From assembly GCF_001761365.1 (NCBI RefSeq), contig NZ_CP017477.1:146501-210500 (forward strand): a stretch of 64,000 bases of DNA, in the 5' to 3' direction. The position numbers and the translations under genes were made by a program. Source of the DNA: Polaribacter vadi (GTDB lineage Bacteria; Bacteroidota; Bacteroidia; Flavobacteriales; Flavobacteriaceae). Under the pieces are notes generated by a model, which searched no databases, had not been told where the DNA came from, and saw only the letters and a list, made by a program, of their open reading frames with translations. This document shows positions 1-9,067 of the stretch, one piece after another (the stretch's first letter is position 1; each line of letters begins with the position of its first letter).

Positions 1-778
1 TTATTTCTTGAGCATTTTCTGATAATTTATCAATAGATTCTGCAAAATAAATTTCTGCACCACAAAATTGATATAAATACAATATCATACGTTCAAAAAT
101 ATGGCAAACAGGTAAAAAACTTAAAGCTTTATCCTTACCAAACTCTAAAGGAACTTTTTTCTCACTAGCTAAAACATTGGAAACAATGTTCTTGTGAGAA
201 AGCATTACTCCTTTTGGTTTTCCTGTGGTTCCAGAAGTGTAAATTAAGGTAGCCAAATCATCCTCTTTTACAGCTTTCATTCTAGCTTCCACTTCGTTTT
301 GGTTGCTATCGTCTTTGCCAGCTTCTAAAAGTTCTTTCCAACTTTTTTCACCTTTAATATCATTAAAAGTAAAAACACCTTTTAATTGCGTTTTATCTTT
401 TATTTGGTTTAGTTTATCTAAAACTTCAACATCAGAAACAAAACAAAAAATTGCTTCAGAGTGATTGATTACATATTCGTAATCTTCTTTGCAAATTGTT
501 GGATAAATTGGTACAGTTTGAGCGCCAGTTTGCAAAACTCCAATGTCGCAAATATTCCACTCTGTTCTATTATTTGTAGATATTATTGCTATTTTATCAT
601 TAGGTTGTACCCCTAATTTTAATAAACCTCTGCTTAATTGATTTGATTGATTTATATATTCTTGAGTAGAAATAGATTCCCATTTTCCATCGTATTTTGT
701 GGATAATGCTTTTTTTAGATTATAAGTCTCTAATTGATGATAAGGAAAATCGAATAACCTCTTAATTTCTGTTGGCAT
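1..778 (-). CDS. Long-chain acyl-CoA synthetase (AMP-forming), 5' part only
   Basis: Activates fatty acids to acyl-CoA through an acyl-adenylate. The gene starts with ATG at 778 and runs off the left edge, so only the first 259 residues are seen (the family is usually about 590-600). The adenylate-forming P-loop YTSGTTGKPKGV is at residues 180-191, followed by a typical FLPVCHIFER stretch near 221-230. The N-terminal part up to the P-loop matches the FAA1-like AMP-binding family. The chain length preferred cannot be judged from this fragment. Confidence 0.9.
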   Translation of the reverse strand, partial: MPTEIKRLFDFPYHQLETYNLKKALSTKYDGKWESISTQEYINQSNQLSRGLLKLGVQPNDKIAIISTNNRTEWNICDIGVLQTGAQTVPIYPTICKEDYEYVINHSEAIFCFVSDVEVLDKLNQIKDKTQLKGVFTFNDIKGEKSWKELLEAGKDDSNQNEVEARMKAVKEDDLATLIYTSGTTGKPKGVMLSHKNIVSNVLASEKKVPLEFGKDKALSFLPVCHIFERMILYLYQFCGAEIYFAESIDKLSENAQEI

Positions 779-975
779 AAAGTCTATTTTGTTGTACTGC
801 AAAATAGTAAAAATCCTTTAATTTCACAAATACTTATTTAGGGTCTTTTTGAATTGTGAATTGTTTATTTTTAGCTGTTAGTTTTTGTTTTTTCTCTAAA
901 AATCTTAATTTTCTTTGAAAGCTAGTTTATGTCTTTCTTTTACTTTTATATAAAAATGAAGATTTGAATTTAAAT

Positions 976-1005
976 AAAAAAGGTCAGCATATTGCTGACC
1001 TTTTT
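976..1005 (-). terminator. Rho-independent terminator after the pentapeptide-type gene
   Basis: Inverted repeat AAAAAGGTCAGCA / TGCTGACCTTTTT with a 3-nt loop, 22 bases past the stop of the minus-strand gene. It also carries T runs on the other strand, so it could work both ways. Confidence 0.8.
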
Positions 1006-1027
1006 GGACGATAATTTTATTTGAAAC

Positions 1028-1813
1028 CTAATTTTTACTTTCTATAAGATATTTATTAAAGCTTCTTCCATTTATGGTTGTGTATTTAGAATCGATATCA
1101 AAACCAACTTTCATTTTGTTGATATCAAAACTCCCAGAAACTTTCATGTATTTAATATCTAAATCTTCTTCGAAATTAGTATTGTTAAAAGAAACACCAT
1201 CTTTAAATTTTGTGTATTTAAAAATTGCTTCATCTTCAAAAACTGAGTTCGAAAAACTTACATTTCTGTCAAATTCTGCATATTTAAAGGTAGCAGTTTC
1301 TGTGAATTTTGTGTTCTCAAAACTGGTGTCTTTATCAAATTTTGCATATTTAAAAGTGGTATCATCATCAAAATTAGATCCAGAAAAATCGGATTCTCTT
1401 TCAAAATTTGAATACTTAAACATTGCTTTTCTTTCGAAGTTACAGTTTTTAAAAATAGCAATATTTTCAAAATCAGCAGTAAAAGTATAGCCTGAATCTT
1501 CATTAGGAATATAGGCTAAAACATCATCTTTAAAGGTGCAGTTAACAAAAGAAATGTCAACATCAATCTTGTTTTTTACATCATTGGTAGAGCTTCCATT
1601 TCCCCACCAAAAACTTTTTTTCTTTTTAGGAAGTTTTGCAGAAGCATCATCCATAAAAGTAAAATCTAAAGTTCCTACTATTTTAGCGTTTTGATAAGAA
1701 ATTGATTTTCCTGCTTTGATGTCTTTCATAATATCAGAGGCTTCAACTGTTTTTTGAGCAAAAAACGTCATTGATAAAAAAAGGAAAGCTATTGTTACGA
1801 TTTTAAATTTCAT
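1028..1813 (-). CDS. Secreted pentapeptide-type repeat protein
   Basis: A 261-residue exported protein. Residues 1-20 form a signal peptide (charged start, hydrophobic core, ending FFAQ). From about residue 115 to 245 there are repeated Phe-centred units whose Phe spacing alternates 5 and 6, giving an 11-residue period and a 22-residue super-repeat starting with FKY. This pattern fits the F-rich pentapeptide-repeat families, which fold as right-handed beta-helices. The N-terminal 100 residues contain a Lys cluster (KLPKKKK) and no domain I recognise. It stands alone with its own terminator. Function unknown; a structural or binding role in the periplasm or at the surface is inference. Confidence 0.8.
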   Translation of the reverse strand: MKFKIVTIAFLFLSMTFFAQKTVEASDIMKDIKAGKSISYQNAKIVGTLDFTFMDDASAKLPKKKKSFWWGNGSSTNDVKNKIDVDISFVNCTFKDDVLAYIPNEDSGYTFTADFENIAIFKNCNFERKAMFKYSNFERESDFSGSNFDDDTTFKYAKFDKDTSFENTKFTETATFKYAEFDRNVSFSNSVFEDEAIFKYTKFKDGVSFNNTNFEEDLDIKYMKVSGSFDINKMKVGFDIDSKYTTINGRSFNKYLIESKN

Positions 1814-1882
1814 TTTGTAAAGTTTTAGATGGTTTTGTTTTATTAAAAGACATCTTGGAAATTAAATTGTTACACTTACATC

Positions 1883-1914
1883 AAAAAAAAAGTGCTAATT
1901 ATAAAATTAACACT
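1883..1914 (-). terminator. Rho-independent terminator after ald
   Basis: On the minus strand a 10-bp stem AGTGTTAATT / AATTAGCACT (one G-U pair) with a 4-nt loop is followed by a run of T. It lies 46 bases past the ald stop. Confidence 0.7.
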
Positions 1915-1959
1915 CTCAATACTTTTAAATTAAGTTGATAAAAAATGCTTAACTTTATT

Positions 1960-3156
1960 TTATAAAATTAATAAGTTAATGTCTCTAAAAGGTAAATCGA
2001 ACCATTCTGCAACTGTTCTGTTTGTTAAGATTCCATGATAAAAATACATGCCATTTCTTAAGCTTTTATCAAAACGAGCTGCATTTTCAAAACCACCTTC
2101 TTCTGCAATATCTAATAAATAAGGTGTAAAAATATTACTGATAGAAACAGAAGCAGTTCTTGAATAACGTGCAGGAATATTGGGCACACAATAGTGAATT
2201 ACACCATGTTTTACAAATGTTGGTGAGTTGTGAGAAGTAACATTTGAGCTTTCAAAACAACCACCTCTATCAATACTAACATCTACAATTACAGCACCTT
2301 CTTTCATAGATTCTAACATCGTTTCTGTAACCACAACAGGCGATCTGTTTTTGCCTCTAATAGCTCCAATAGCAACATCACATCTCATTAAAGCTTTTGT
2401 AATAGATTTTGGTTGCAAAGTAGATGTATAAATTGGTGCAGGTAAACAATGTTGCAGGTTTCGTAATTTAGAAATTGAATTATCGAAAACTTTTACTCTA
2501 GCACCCAAGCCTAAGGCAGTTCTTGCTGCATATTCGCCCACAGTTCCTGCTCCAAAAATTACAACACTTGTTGGTGGAACTCCACCAATATTGCCAAACA
2601 ATAATCCATTTCCTTTATTAGTACCACTCATTAATTCTCCTGCAATTAATATGGAAGCTGTCCCAGCAATTTCACTTAAAGATTTAACAACTGGATACGA
2701 ATTATGTTCGTCTTTTATATAATCGAAAGCAACTGCAGTGATTTTCTTTTTTGCTAAACAGTCAAAATATTTTTTATTTTGTGTTTTTAATTGCAAAGAG
2801 GAAATTAAAATAGTTTCTGGATTTAAATATGCAATTTCTTCTTCAGTTGGTGGTGCCACTTTTAAAACAATATTACATTTAAAAGCTTCTTCTGTATTGT
2901 AAGAAATTTTTGCGCCAGCTTCCGAATATTCTTTATCAGTATAATTTGCGCCATCTCCAGCACCTGTTTCTACTACTATTCTATGGCCATGAGCACAAAG
3001 AGCTGTAACTGCATCTGGTGTTAAACAAACACGTTTTTCGCCTATATAAGTTTCTTTAGGCAAACCAATAAACAATTCGCCTTTTCTCTTTTGTATTTCT
3101 AGCATTTCTGCTTGTGGTAGTAATTCTTCTTTACTAAAAGGAGAAAATTGACTCAT
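1960..3156 (-). CDS. ald: Alanine dehydrogenase
   Basis: NAD-dependent conversion of L-alanine to pyruvate and ammonium. The 398-residue protein has the family's N-terminal GLPKETYIGEKRVCLTP stretch (residues 31-47, with the substrate-contacting Arg/Lys pair) and a Rossmann dinucleotide site GAGTVG at 202-207. It carries about 25 extra residues before the core, which I believe is common for Bacteroidota members. It lies 11 bases downstream of tsaE and probably shares its transcript. Pyridine nucleotide transhydrogenase alpha is the closest relative, but the match along the full length favours Ald. Confidence 0.92.
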   Translation of the reverse strand: MSQFSPFSKEELLPQAEMLEIQKRKGELFIGLPKETYIGEKRVCLTPDAVTALCAHGHRIVVETGAGDGANYTDKEYSEAGAKISYNTEEAFKCNIVLKVAPPTEEEIAYLNPETILISSLQLKTQNKKYFDCLAKKKITAVAFDYIKDEHNSYPVVKSLSEIAGTASILIAGELMSGTNKGNGLLFGNIGGVPPTSVVIFGAGTVGEYAARTALGLGARVKVFDNSISKLRNLQHCLPAPIYTSTLQPKSITKALMRCDVAIGAIRGKNRSPVVVTETMLESMKEGAVIVDVSIDRGGCFESSNVTSHNSPTFVKHGVIHYCVPNIPARYSRTASVSISNIFTPYLLDIAEEGGFENAARFDKSLRNGMYFYHGILTNRTVAEWFDLPFRDINLLIL

Positions 3157-3167
3157 AAAAATTAGTT

Positions 3168-3575
3168 TTATTTTAGTTGAATGTTGCGTTTTCCATCATT
3201 TAAAATTGATAAATGAATTTCAACAGCATCTAAAGGTAGTAAATTTTCGATGTTTTTTGGCCATTCAATTAAACACCAGTCGTTATTATCGAAATATTCT
3301 TCAATTCCCATGTCTAAAGCCTCTTCTTCATCCGTAATTCTGTAAAAATCAAAATGAAAAACTTTTTCCTTTTTTGATGTTTCGTATTCATTTACTAAAG
3401 AAAAAGTAGGAGAGGAGATGCTATCTAAAACGTCCAAATTTTTACATATTTCTTTGATTAGTGTGGTTTTACCAACACCCATTTCTCCAAAAAATAATAA
3501 GGTTTTATTTTCTGCGGATGTAATAATTTCTGATGCAATTTCAGATAAATTATCTAAAGAATAGTTTTTATTCAT
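3168..3575 (-). CDS. tsaE: tRNA threonylcarbamoyladenosine biosynthesis ATPase TsaE
   Basis: ATPase partner of TsaB/TsaD in making t6A at position 37 of ANN-decoding tRNAs. The protein is 135 residues, the usual size. A Walker A motif GEMGVGKTT is at 30-38, followed by SSPTFSLVNEY and the HFDFYR and IEWPKN stretches typical of TsaE. A perfect promoter -7 element lies just upstream (3581-3588). ald follows 11 bases after its stop. Confidence 0.93.
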   Translation of the reverse strand: MNKNYSLDNLSEIASEIITSAENKTLLFFGEMGVGKTTLIKEICKNLDVLDSISSPTFSLVNEYETSKKEKVFHFDFYRITDEEEALDMGIEEYFDNNDWCLIEWPKNIENLLPLDAVEIHLSILNDGKRNIQLK

Positions 3576-3580
3576 AGAAA

Positions 3581-3588
3581 CAAAAGTA
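3581..3588 (-). promoter_or_regulatory. Promoter -7 element for tsaE-ald
   Basis: Reads TACTTTTG on the minus strand, a perfect match to the Bacteroidota -7 consensus TAnnTTTG, 5 bases before the tsaE ATG. No clear -33 TTG was found at the usual spacing. Confidence 0.55.
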
Positions 3589-3656
3589 GCAAACCAAAAA
3601 GGTTTTTAAAACTTTGGGGTTTACTTTTTAATAGTATTTCGGATTTTTTTTAAAAA

Positions 3657-4235
3657 CTAATTCAAATATCGATAATGCCCAATAATTTTAAAGTCAAACA
3701 AACAATCTTGTAAAACTTGACCAGCTCCAATATTATGCACAATTAGAAATCGTTTATTGTCTTGAGATTTTTTGTTGACTACAATTCCTGTATGCGTAAT
3801 TGCGCCTCCTAAATTCCAGCAAATAATATCTCCAGGTTTATAATCGTCAGGATTTTTAGTGATGGGTTTTGTGGTTCCTTTTCTAGAAAAGAAAGTCATT
3901 AAATTTGGCACTCTTCTATGATCTATATTTTTATCAGGCCTTTTTAAACTCCAAATTTTAGGATACAGATTAAAGTTTGCTTTCATATCTTCATGAACTT
4001 CTTTTTGCAAATCGATTCCTAATTTTCTGTAAGCTCTAATAATTACATCTGTACAAACACCTTTTCCTTTTGGCACATCTCCATTTGGATATTCAATTGA
4101 GAAATAGCTTGGATCATAAACTACGTTGTCTTTTGTTAATTCTAAAGCAGCTAAAGATAGCTTGTCTTCTTGTGCTTGTATATTTATTACATAATGAAAA
4201 ATAAAAAATAATATAAAAATTGTTTTATTTTTCAT
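3657..4235 (-). CDS. DUF1287 family secreted protein
   Basis: A 192-residue exported protein of the DUF1287 (YijF-like) family, which belongs to the NlpC/P60-like cysteine peptidase or amidase superfamily. A signal peptide ends near AQ (20-22). The likely catalytic Cys is C61 in GKGVCTDV, with candidate His residues H148 (AITHTGIV) and H167 (LIVHNIGAG). The order Cys-His fits a papain-like permuted fold. It is followed by tsaE and preceded, 10 bases away, by the TPR gene. A cell-wall role is inferred from the superfamily only. Confidence 0.82.
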   Translation of the reverse strand: MKNKTIFILFFIFHYVINIQAQEDKLSLAALELTKDNVVYDPSYFSIEYPNGDVPKGKGVCTDVIIRAYRKLGIDLQKEVHEDMKANFNLYPKIWSLKRPDKNIDHRRVPNLMTFFSRKGTTKPITKNPDDYKPGDIICWNLGGAITHTGIVVNKKSQDNKRFLIVHNIGAGQVLQDCLFDFKIIGHYRYLN

Positions 4236-4245
4236 TTCAAAAATT

Positions 4246-4929
4246 TTAATAGCAATTAACTTTCATCACTTCTATAGCATCTTCACTTCCTAAATCAACT
4301 GCATTTTCAAATTCAGAACAAGCTTCTTTTTTTCTCTCTAATTTGAGCAAAGAAGAAGCTAACATAAACTTTGAATCTCTTGATTTTTTTACATCATCTA
4401 TACTAATAAAATCCTTAAGTGCAGATTTATAGTTTTTTAAATCATAAAAAGCTAAACCTCTATGATATCTTATTTGATAAAGTGAAACTTGAAAAGGAGA
4501 AATGCCATTTAAAAAAGTTCTTTTTAAATTAAAATTTGCAGATTGATTAGAAAAATTATTCTCTGCAGATTTCTCAGCATTATCATAATAGAAAATTGCG
4601 CTTCTTATATCTTTTAATTTTCTATAATTATTGGCAATGTAAAAAAACGAAAGTGTGTTTGATGAATCTAAACTTATAGCAGATTTAAAATCATTTATAG
4701 CAACTTTATAATTTTTTAAAGCAGTATTACTGATGCCTCGATTTACAAAAGCACCCACAAAATTTGGATTTAACTCCAGTACTTTGTCAAGCTTTTCAAT
4801 CGCTTTTTTGTATTTTTTTTGTTCAATTAAACTTTCGGATTCTTCAAATAGCTCATCTTCTTGACCAAACGAACTTTGGATGAGTGAAATTTGAAATATT
4901 ATTAAAATTAATAAACTTCTTTTTTTCAT
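4246..4929 (-). CDS. TPR-repeat exported protein
   Basis: A 227-residue protein with a signal peptide (about residues 1-22, ending FGQ) followed by tetratricopeptide repeats. At least three helical pairs with the usual A/G/Y/A spacing are seen: near 34-60 (KKYKKAIEKLDKVLELNP), 67-95 (KNYKVAINDFKSAI) and 160-185 (KNYKSALKDFISI). TPRs mediate protein contacts, and no catalytic residues are seen. It sits between porX and the DUF1287 gene and may be co-transcribed with both. Partner unknown. Confidence 0.85.
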   Translation of the reverse strand: MKKRSLLILIIFQISLIQSSFGQEDELFEESESLIEQKKYKKAIEKLDKVLELNPNFVGAFVNRGISNTALKNYKVAINDFKSAISLDSSNTLSFFYIANNYRKLKDIRSAIFYYDNAEKSAENNFSNQSANFNLKRTFLNGISPFQVSLYQIRYHRGLAFYDLKNYKSALKDFISIDDVKKSRDSKFMLASSLLKLERKKEACSEFENAVDLGSEDAIEVMKVNCY

Positions 4930-4963
4930 AATAGCATTTTTTTAGTTATTGCAAATTTAAGTT

Positions 4964-6511
4964 TTACTTGGGACTATAAACTGCACAAGGAATAATCATT
5001 TCCTCTAAAGAAACACCTCCATGTTGATAGGTGTTTTTGTAATATTTTACAAAATGATTAAAGTTGTTTGGATACGCAAAAAATAAATCTTCCTTCGCAA
5101 AAATAAACGGACTATTCATAGCTACAGTTGGCAAAAAGATATCCTTAGGATTTCTTACTGCATATACATCTTTTTCTTCGTAGCTTAAACTTCTGCCAGT
5201 TTTGTAACGTAAATTAGCGCTGATATTTTTATCGCCAATTACTTTTGTAGGATTTTTACAGTTAATGGTTCCATGATCTGTGGTGATGATTAATTTTTGA
5301 CCTAAATTCTGTGCTTTTTGAATAATTTCAAACAAAGGTGAGTTTTTAAACCAGCTTAAAGTTAAACTTCTATACGCTTTATCATCGCCAGCTAATTCTT
5401 TAATAACTTCCATTTCTGTTTTAGAGTGTGAAAGCATATCCACAAAATTATAGACAACTGTTGTTAAGTCGTTTTGCTTAGTTCCGTTAAAATTATCGGC
5501 TAATTCTTTTCCGCTTTTTAAAGAAGTAATTTTATAATATTCGTGTTTAATATCTAAACTTAATCTTTTTATTTGAGCCGTTAAAAATTCATTTTCGTAT
5601 AGATTCATTCCACCTTCATCAACATCGTTTTTCCAATAATTAGGATGGCGTTTTTCCATTTCTGATGGCATCAACCCAGAAAAAATTGCATTTCTAGCAT
5701 ATTGAGTGGCTGTTGGTAAAATTGAGAAATAAGAATATTCTTTGTCTTTCTTGTAAAAATTATTAATTAAAGGTTCTAAAATTCTGTATTGATCGTACCG
5801 TAAATTATCAATCACAACCCATAAAACACTTTGGTCTTTACTTAATTCTGGAACCACATAATCTTTAAAAAGGGTATGAGAAAAAGTGGGTTTGTCATGA
5901 GCTGTTAAGAAATCTTCGTAATTCTTTTTAATGAATTTAAAAAACTGATTGTTAGCTTCTTGTTTCTGACTTTCTAGAATCCCTAACATTCCAGGATCGC
6001 TAATGTTTTCTAATTCTAATTCCCAATGAACTAGTTTTTTATACAAATCAATCCATTCTGAATAAGAATTTACCATAGATAAATCCATCGAAATTTTCCT
6101 GAATTCTTGCTGATAGCTAGAGGTTGTTTTCTCTGAAACCAAACGTGAGTTGTCTAGATTTTTCTTTAAACTCAATAAAATTTGACTAGGATTAACAGGT
6201 TTTATTAAATAATCTGAAATTTTAGAGCCAATGGCTTCTTCCATAATATATTCTTCCTCGCTTTTAGTAATCATAACTACAGGTAAGTTTGCCTGTTTTT
6301 GTTTGATTTCCGAAAGTGTTTCCAAGCCAGTTAATCCTGGCATATTTTCATCTAAAAAAACAATATCGAAATTTTGTCCATCAACCAAATCAATAGCATC
6401 AGCACCATTTGTACAGGTTGTTACTTTGTAGTTTTTGCGTTCTAAAAAAAGAATGTGAGGTTTTAATAATTCAATTTCATCATCTACCCATAATATTTGT
6501 ATGCTACTCAT
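4964..6511 (-). CDS. porX: T9SS response regulator PorX (receiver plus PglZ domain)
   Basis: PorX controls type IX secretion and gliding genes together with the kinase PorY and an ECF sigma factor. This 515-residue protein has an N-terminal receiver domain (1-120) with the acidic pair D10/D11, phospho-acceptor D54 in FLDENMPG, T82 and K104 (LIKP). A helical linker follows, and from about 225 to the end there is a PglZ/alkaline-phosphatase-type domain with WVVIDNLRYDQY and ITTDHGTINC metal-site stretches. There is no DNA-binding output domain, as is usual for PorX. The kinase gene is not in this window. Confidence 0.9.
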   Translation of the reverse strand: MSSIQILWVDDEIELLKPHILFLERKNYKVTTCTNGADAIDLVDGQNFDIVFLDENMPGLTGLETLSEIKQKQANLPVVMITKSEEEYIMEEAIGSKISDYLIKPVNPSQILLSLKKNLDNSRLVSEKTTSSYQQEFRKISMDLSMVNSYSEWIDLYKKLVHWELELENISDPGMLGILESQKQEANNQFFKFIKKNYEDFLTAHDKPTFSHTLFKDYVVPELSKDQSVLWVVIDNLRYDQYRILEPLINNFYKKDKEYSYFSILPTATQYARNAIFSGLMPSEMEKRHPNYWKNDVDEGGMNLYENEFLTAQIKRLSLDIKHEYYKITSLKSGKELADNFNGTKQNDLTTVVYNFVDMLSHSKTEMEVIKELAGDDKAYRSLTLSWFKNSPLFEIIQKAQNLGQKLIITTDHGTINCKNPTKVIGDKNISANLRYKTGRSLSYEEKDVYAVRNPKDIFLPTVAMNSPFIFAKEDLFFAYPNNFNHFVKYYKNTYQHGGVSLEEMIIPCAVYSPK

Positions 6512-6735
6512 AGTTCGTTTTTAAATTCTAAATTTCTAACGTTAAATATACCCTTTTGTTACTTTTTGTTGATGCTAATAATGATAAAATATTGCCAATT
6601 TTAGGTTTTATAAATTTTCACTTTTAGAAAGCTTTTTATATTCGTTAAATTTTATTTTTATTGATAAGATGTTATTATATAAGCTGAAAAATATTAATAG
6701 GTAAAACAATCAAGTTTAAAGCATTAAATCGTAAT

Positions 6736-7992
6736 TTGCATCCTCTTAAAAAAGTATCAATTTTGAAGAAAAAAACGCCAAATAAATTAAAAATTTTAAA
6801 TGATCCTATTTATGGATTTATTCAAATTCCAAATTCCATCATATTCGATCTTATTGAACATCCTTATTTTCAGAGATTAAGAAGAATTGCGCAAATGGGC
6901 TTTTCTAACTTGGTGTATCCAGGAGCAAATCACACGCGTTTTCAGCATGCAATTGGTTGTATTCATTTAATGCAAAAGGCAGTTAGAGTTTTACGTTTTA
7001 AACAAATTGAAATTTCTAAAGACGAAGAAGTAGCTTTATATATTGCAATTTTATTGCACGATATTGGTCATGGAGCTTTTTCTCACGCTTTGGAGCATAG
7101 TATTGTAAGTGGGATTTCTCACGAAGAGATTTCGTTAAAATTCATCAAAAAATTAAATGAAGAATTTGATGGTGAATTAGATTTAGCCATTACAATTTTT
7201 GAAGGGAAATATCATCGTAAATTTTTATATCAATTAATATCTAGTCAATTAGATATAGATCGATTAGATTATTTAAAACGAGACAGTTTTTTTACAGGAG
7301 TTACAGAAGGCAATATTTCATCAGACAGGTTAATTGTAATGATGAATGTGAAGGATGATGAGTTAGTGATCGAAAAAAAAGGAATTTATTCTGTAGAAAA
7401 ATTTTTGATTGCTAGACGTTTAATGTATTGGCAAGTGTATTTACATAAAACAGGTTTGGTTGCAGAAAATATGTTGGTAAATGTTTTAAGAAGAGCAAAA
7501 GAATTAGCAGAAAATGGTGTTGATTTATATGCAAGTTCTGCCTTAAAATATTTTTTATACAATCAAATAAATAAGGATAATTTTACAGACAATACTTTAG
7601 AAATGTTCTCTAATTTAGATGATTATGATATTTTATCTGCCATCAAAGAATGGACGAATCATTCAGATAAAGTGTTGTCTTTACTATCTAAAATAATTGT
7701 TGATAGAGAGTTATTAAGAATCGAAATTCAGAAAACTAATTTTGAAGAAGCTGATGTACAAAAGAAGATACAAAAGTTCTCGAAAAAGTTGAAATTATCA
7801 GCAAAAGAAACGAGTTATTTTGTGTTTTCTCAGAGAATTATTAATCAGGCTTACAATTCAGAAATACCAATTCTTATTTTAAATAAAAACGGAAAGTTAA
7901 AAGATATTGCAAAAGCATCCGATCAATTAAACTTACAGGCATTAACAAAACCTGTCGTAAAATACTTTATTTGTTATCCAAAGTATAAATGA
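6736..7992 (+). CDS. HD-superfamily phosphohydrolase
   Basis: A 418-residue member of the HD metal-dependent phosphohydrolases, close to the dGTPase/SAMHD1-like group. Metal-site residues visible are H66 and H71 (ANHTRFQHAIG), H108-D109 (LLHDIGHGAFSH) and a later Asp in QLDIDRLDYLKRDS near 172-186. Substrate is not known; dNTPs are a guess from the family. There is no in-frame ATG after the upstream stop at 6685. The start is TTG at 6736, or possibly the second TTG at 6763. The gene precedes lpxD. Confidence 0.85.
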   Translation: MHPLKKVSILKKKTPNKLKILNDPIYGFIQIPNSIIFDLIEHPYFQRLRRIAQMGFSNLVYPGANHTRFQHAIGCIHLMQKAVRVLRFKQIEISKDEEVALYIAILLHDIGHGAFSHALEHSIVSGISHEEISLKFIKKLNEEFDGELDLAITIFEGKYHRKFLYQLISSQLDIDRLDYLKRDSFFTGVTEGNISSDRLIVMMNVKDDELVIEKKGIYSVEKFLIARRLMYWQVYLHKTGLVAENMLVNVLRRAKELAENGVDLYASSALKYFLYNQINKDNFTDNTLEMFSNLDDYDILSAIKEWTNHSDKVLSLLSKIIVDRELLRIEIQKTNFEEADVQKKIQKFSKKLKLSAKETSYFVFSQRIINQAYNSEIPILILNKNGKLKDIAKASDQLNLQALTKPVVKYFICYPKYK

Positions 7993-8018
7993 TATTAGCC
8001 AAATACCTTTAAATTTTA

Positions 8019-8026
8019 TACTTTTG
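8019..8026 (+). promoter_or_regulatory. Promoter -7 element overlapping the lpxD start region
   Basis: TACTTTTG is a perfect TAnnTTTG match. It ends only 6 bases before the lpxD ATG at 8033, so a transcript from here would have almost no leader. Confidence 0.5.
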
Positions 8027-8032
8027 CAGTTA

Positions 8033-9067
8033 ATGAAATTTACAGCACAACAAATAGCGGATATTTTAGAAGGAGAAGTCGTGGGAAATCCTGATGAGGA
8101 AGTTTCTAAATTATCTAAAATAGAGGAAGGAGAAAAAGGTTCTTTAACTTTTTTATCGAACCCAAAATATAACTCATACCTTTATACTACAAATGCTTCA
8201 GTAGCTATTGTAAATAAAAGTTTAACTTTAGAAAAAGAAGTTACATCCACACTTATAAAAGTAGAAGATGCTTACAAATCTTTTTCTAAATTATTAGAAT
8301 TTTACAACGAAGTAAAAAATAATAAACAAGGTAGAGAGCAACCACATTTTATTTCGAAATCAGCAAAAATTGGAGAAAATGAGTATTTGGGTGCTTTTTC
8401 TTACATAGGTGAAAATGTAATTATTGGTGATAACGTAAAAATTTATCCAAACAGTTATATTGGTGATAATACAATTATTGGTGATAATTGTGTGATTTTT
8501 TCAGGCGTAAAAATATATTCGGAAACTCAAATTGGTAATCATTGTAAATTTCATTCTGGATGTATTATAGGTTCAGATGGATTTGGTTATGCACCTAATG
8601 AAAAAGGCGAATACGCAGCAATTCCGCAAATAGGAAATGTAATCATAGAAGATTATGTAGATATTGGTGCGAATACAACTATAGATAGAGCTACAATGGG
8701 TTCTACAATTATAAGAAAAGGTGTTAAATTAGATAATTTAATTCAGATTGCTCATAATGTAGAAATAGGAAAAAATACAGTTATTGCGTCACAATCTGCA
8801 GTTGCTGGTTCCTCTAAAGTTGGCGAAAATTGTGTAATAGGAGGTCAAGTAGGAATTTCAGGACATTTAAAATTAGGGAATAATTTACAAATACAAGGTC
8901 AATCTGGTATCAGTAAAAGTTTAAAAGATGGTGCTATTGTTCAAGGTTCACCAGCATTTAATTATCCAGATTTTTTTAAATCATATGCTTATTTCAAAAA
9001 TTTACCAAAATTGGCTTCAAAAATAAATCAATTAGAAAAAGAATTGAAGACTCAAACAAAAGAATAA
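8033..9067 (+). CDS. lpxD: UDP-3-O-(3-hydroxyacyl)glucosamine N-acyltransferase
   Basis: Third step of lipid A synthesis: N-acylation of UDP-3-O-acyl-glucosamine from acyl-ACP. The 344-residue protein has the LpxD N-terminal uridine-binding domain (about 1-105) and a left-handed beta-helix of hexapeptide repeats (about 106-310). The catalytic His lies in LIQIAHNVEIG, and a C-terminal helical tail follows. ATG at 8033 is preferred over an in-frame TTG at 8024, because that TTG lies inside the promoter element. It overlaps lpxC-fabZ by one base, which suggests coupled translation. Confidence 0.95.
   Translation: MKFTAQQIADILEGEVVGNPDEEVSKLSKIEEGEKGSLTFLSNPKYNSYLYTTNASVAIVNKSLTLEKEVTSTLIKVEDAYKSFSKLLEFYNEVKNNKQGREQPHFISKSAKIGENEYLGAFSYIGENVIIGDNVKIYPNSYIGDNTIIGDNCVIFSGVKIYSETQIGNHCKFHSGCIIGSDGFGYAPNEKGEYAAIPQIGNVIIEDYVDIGANTTIDRATMGSTIIRKGVKLDNLIQIAHNVEIGKNTVIASQSAVAGSSKVGENCVIGGQVGISGHLKLGNNLQIQGQSGISKSLKDGAIVQGSPAFNYPDFFKSYAYFKNLPKLASKINQLEKELKTQTKE

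Noticed and set aside
1074..1490. Open frame on the plus strand across the pentapeptide-type gene
   Set aside because: It mirrors the repeat structure of the minus-strand gene, has no promoter and no convincing protein features. An antisense shadow.
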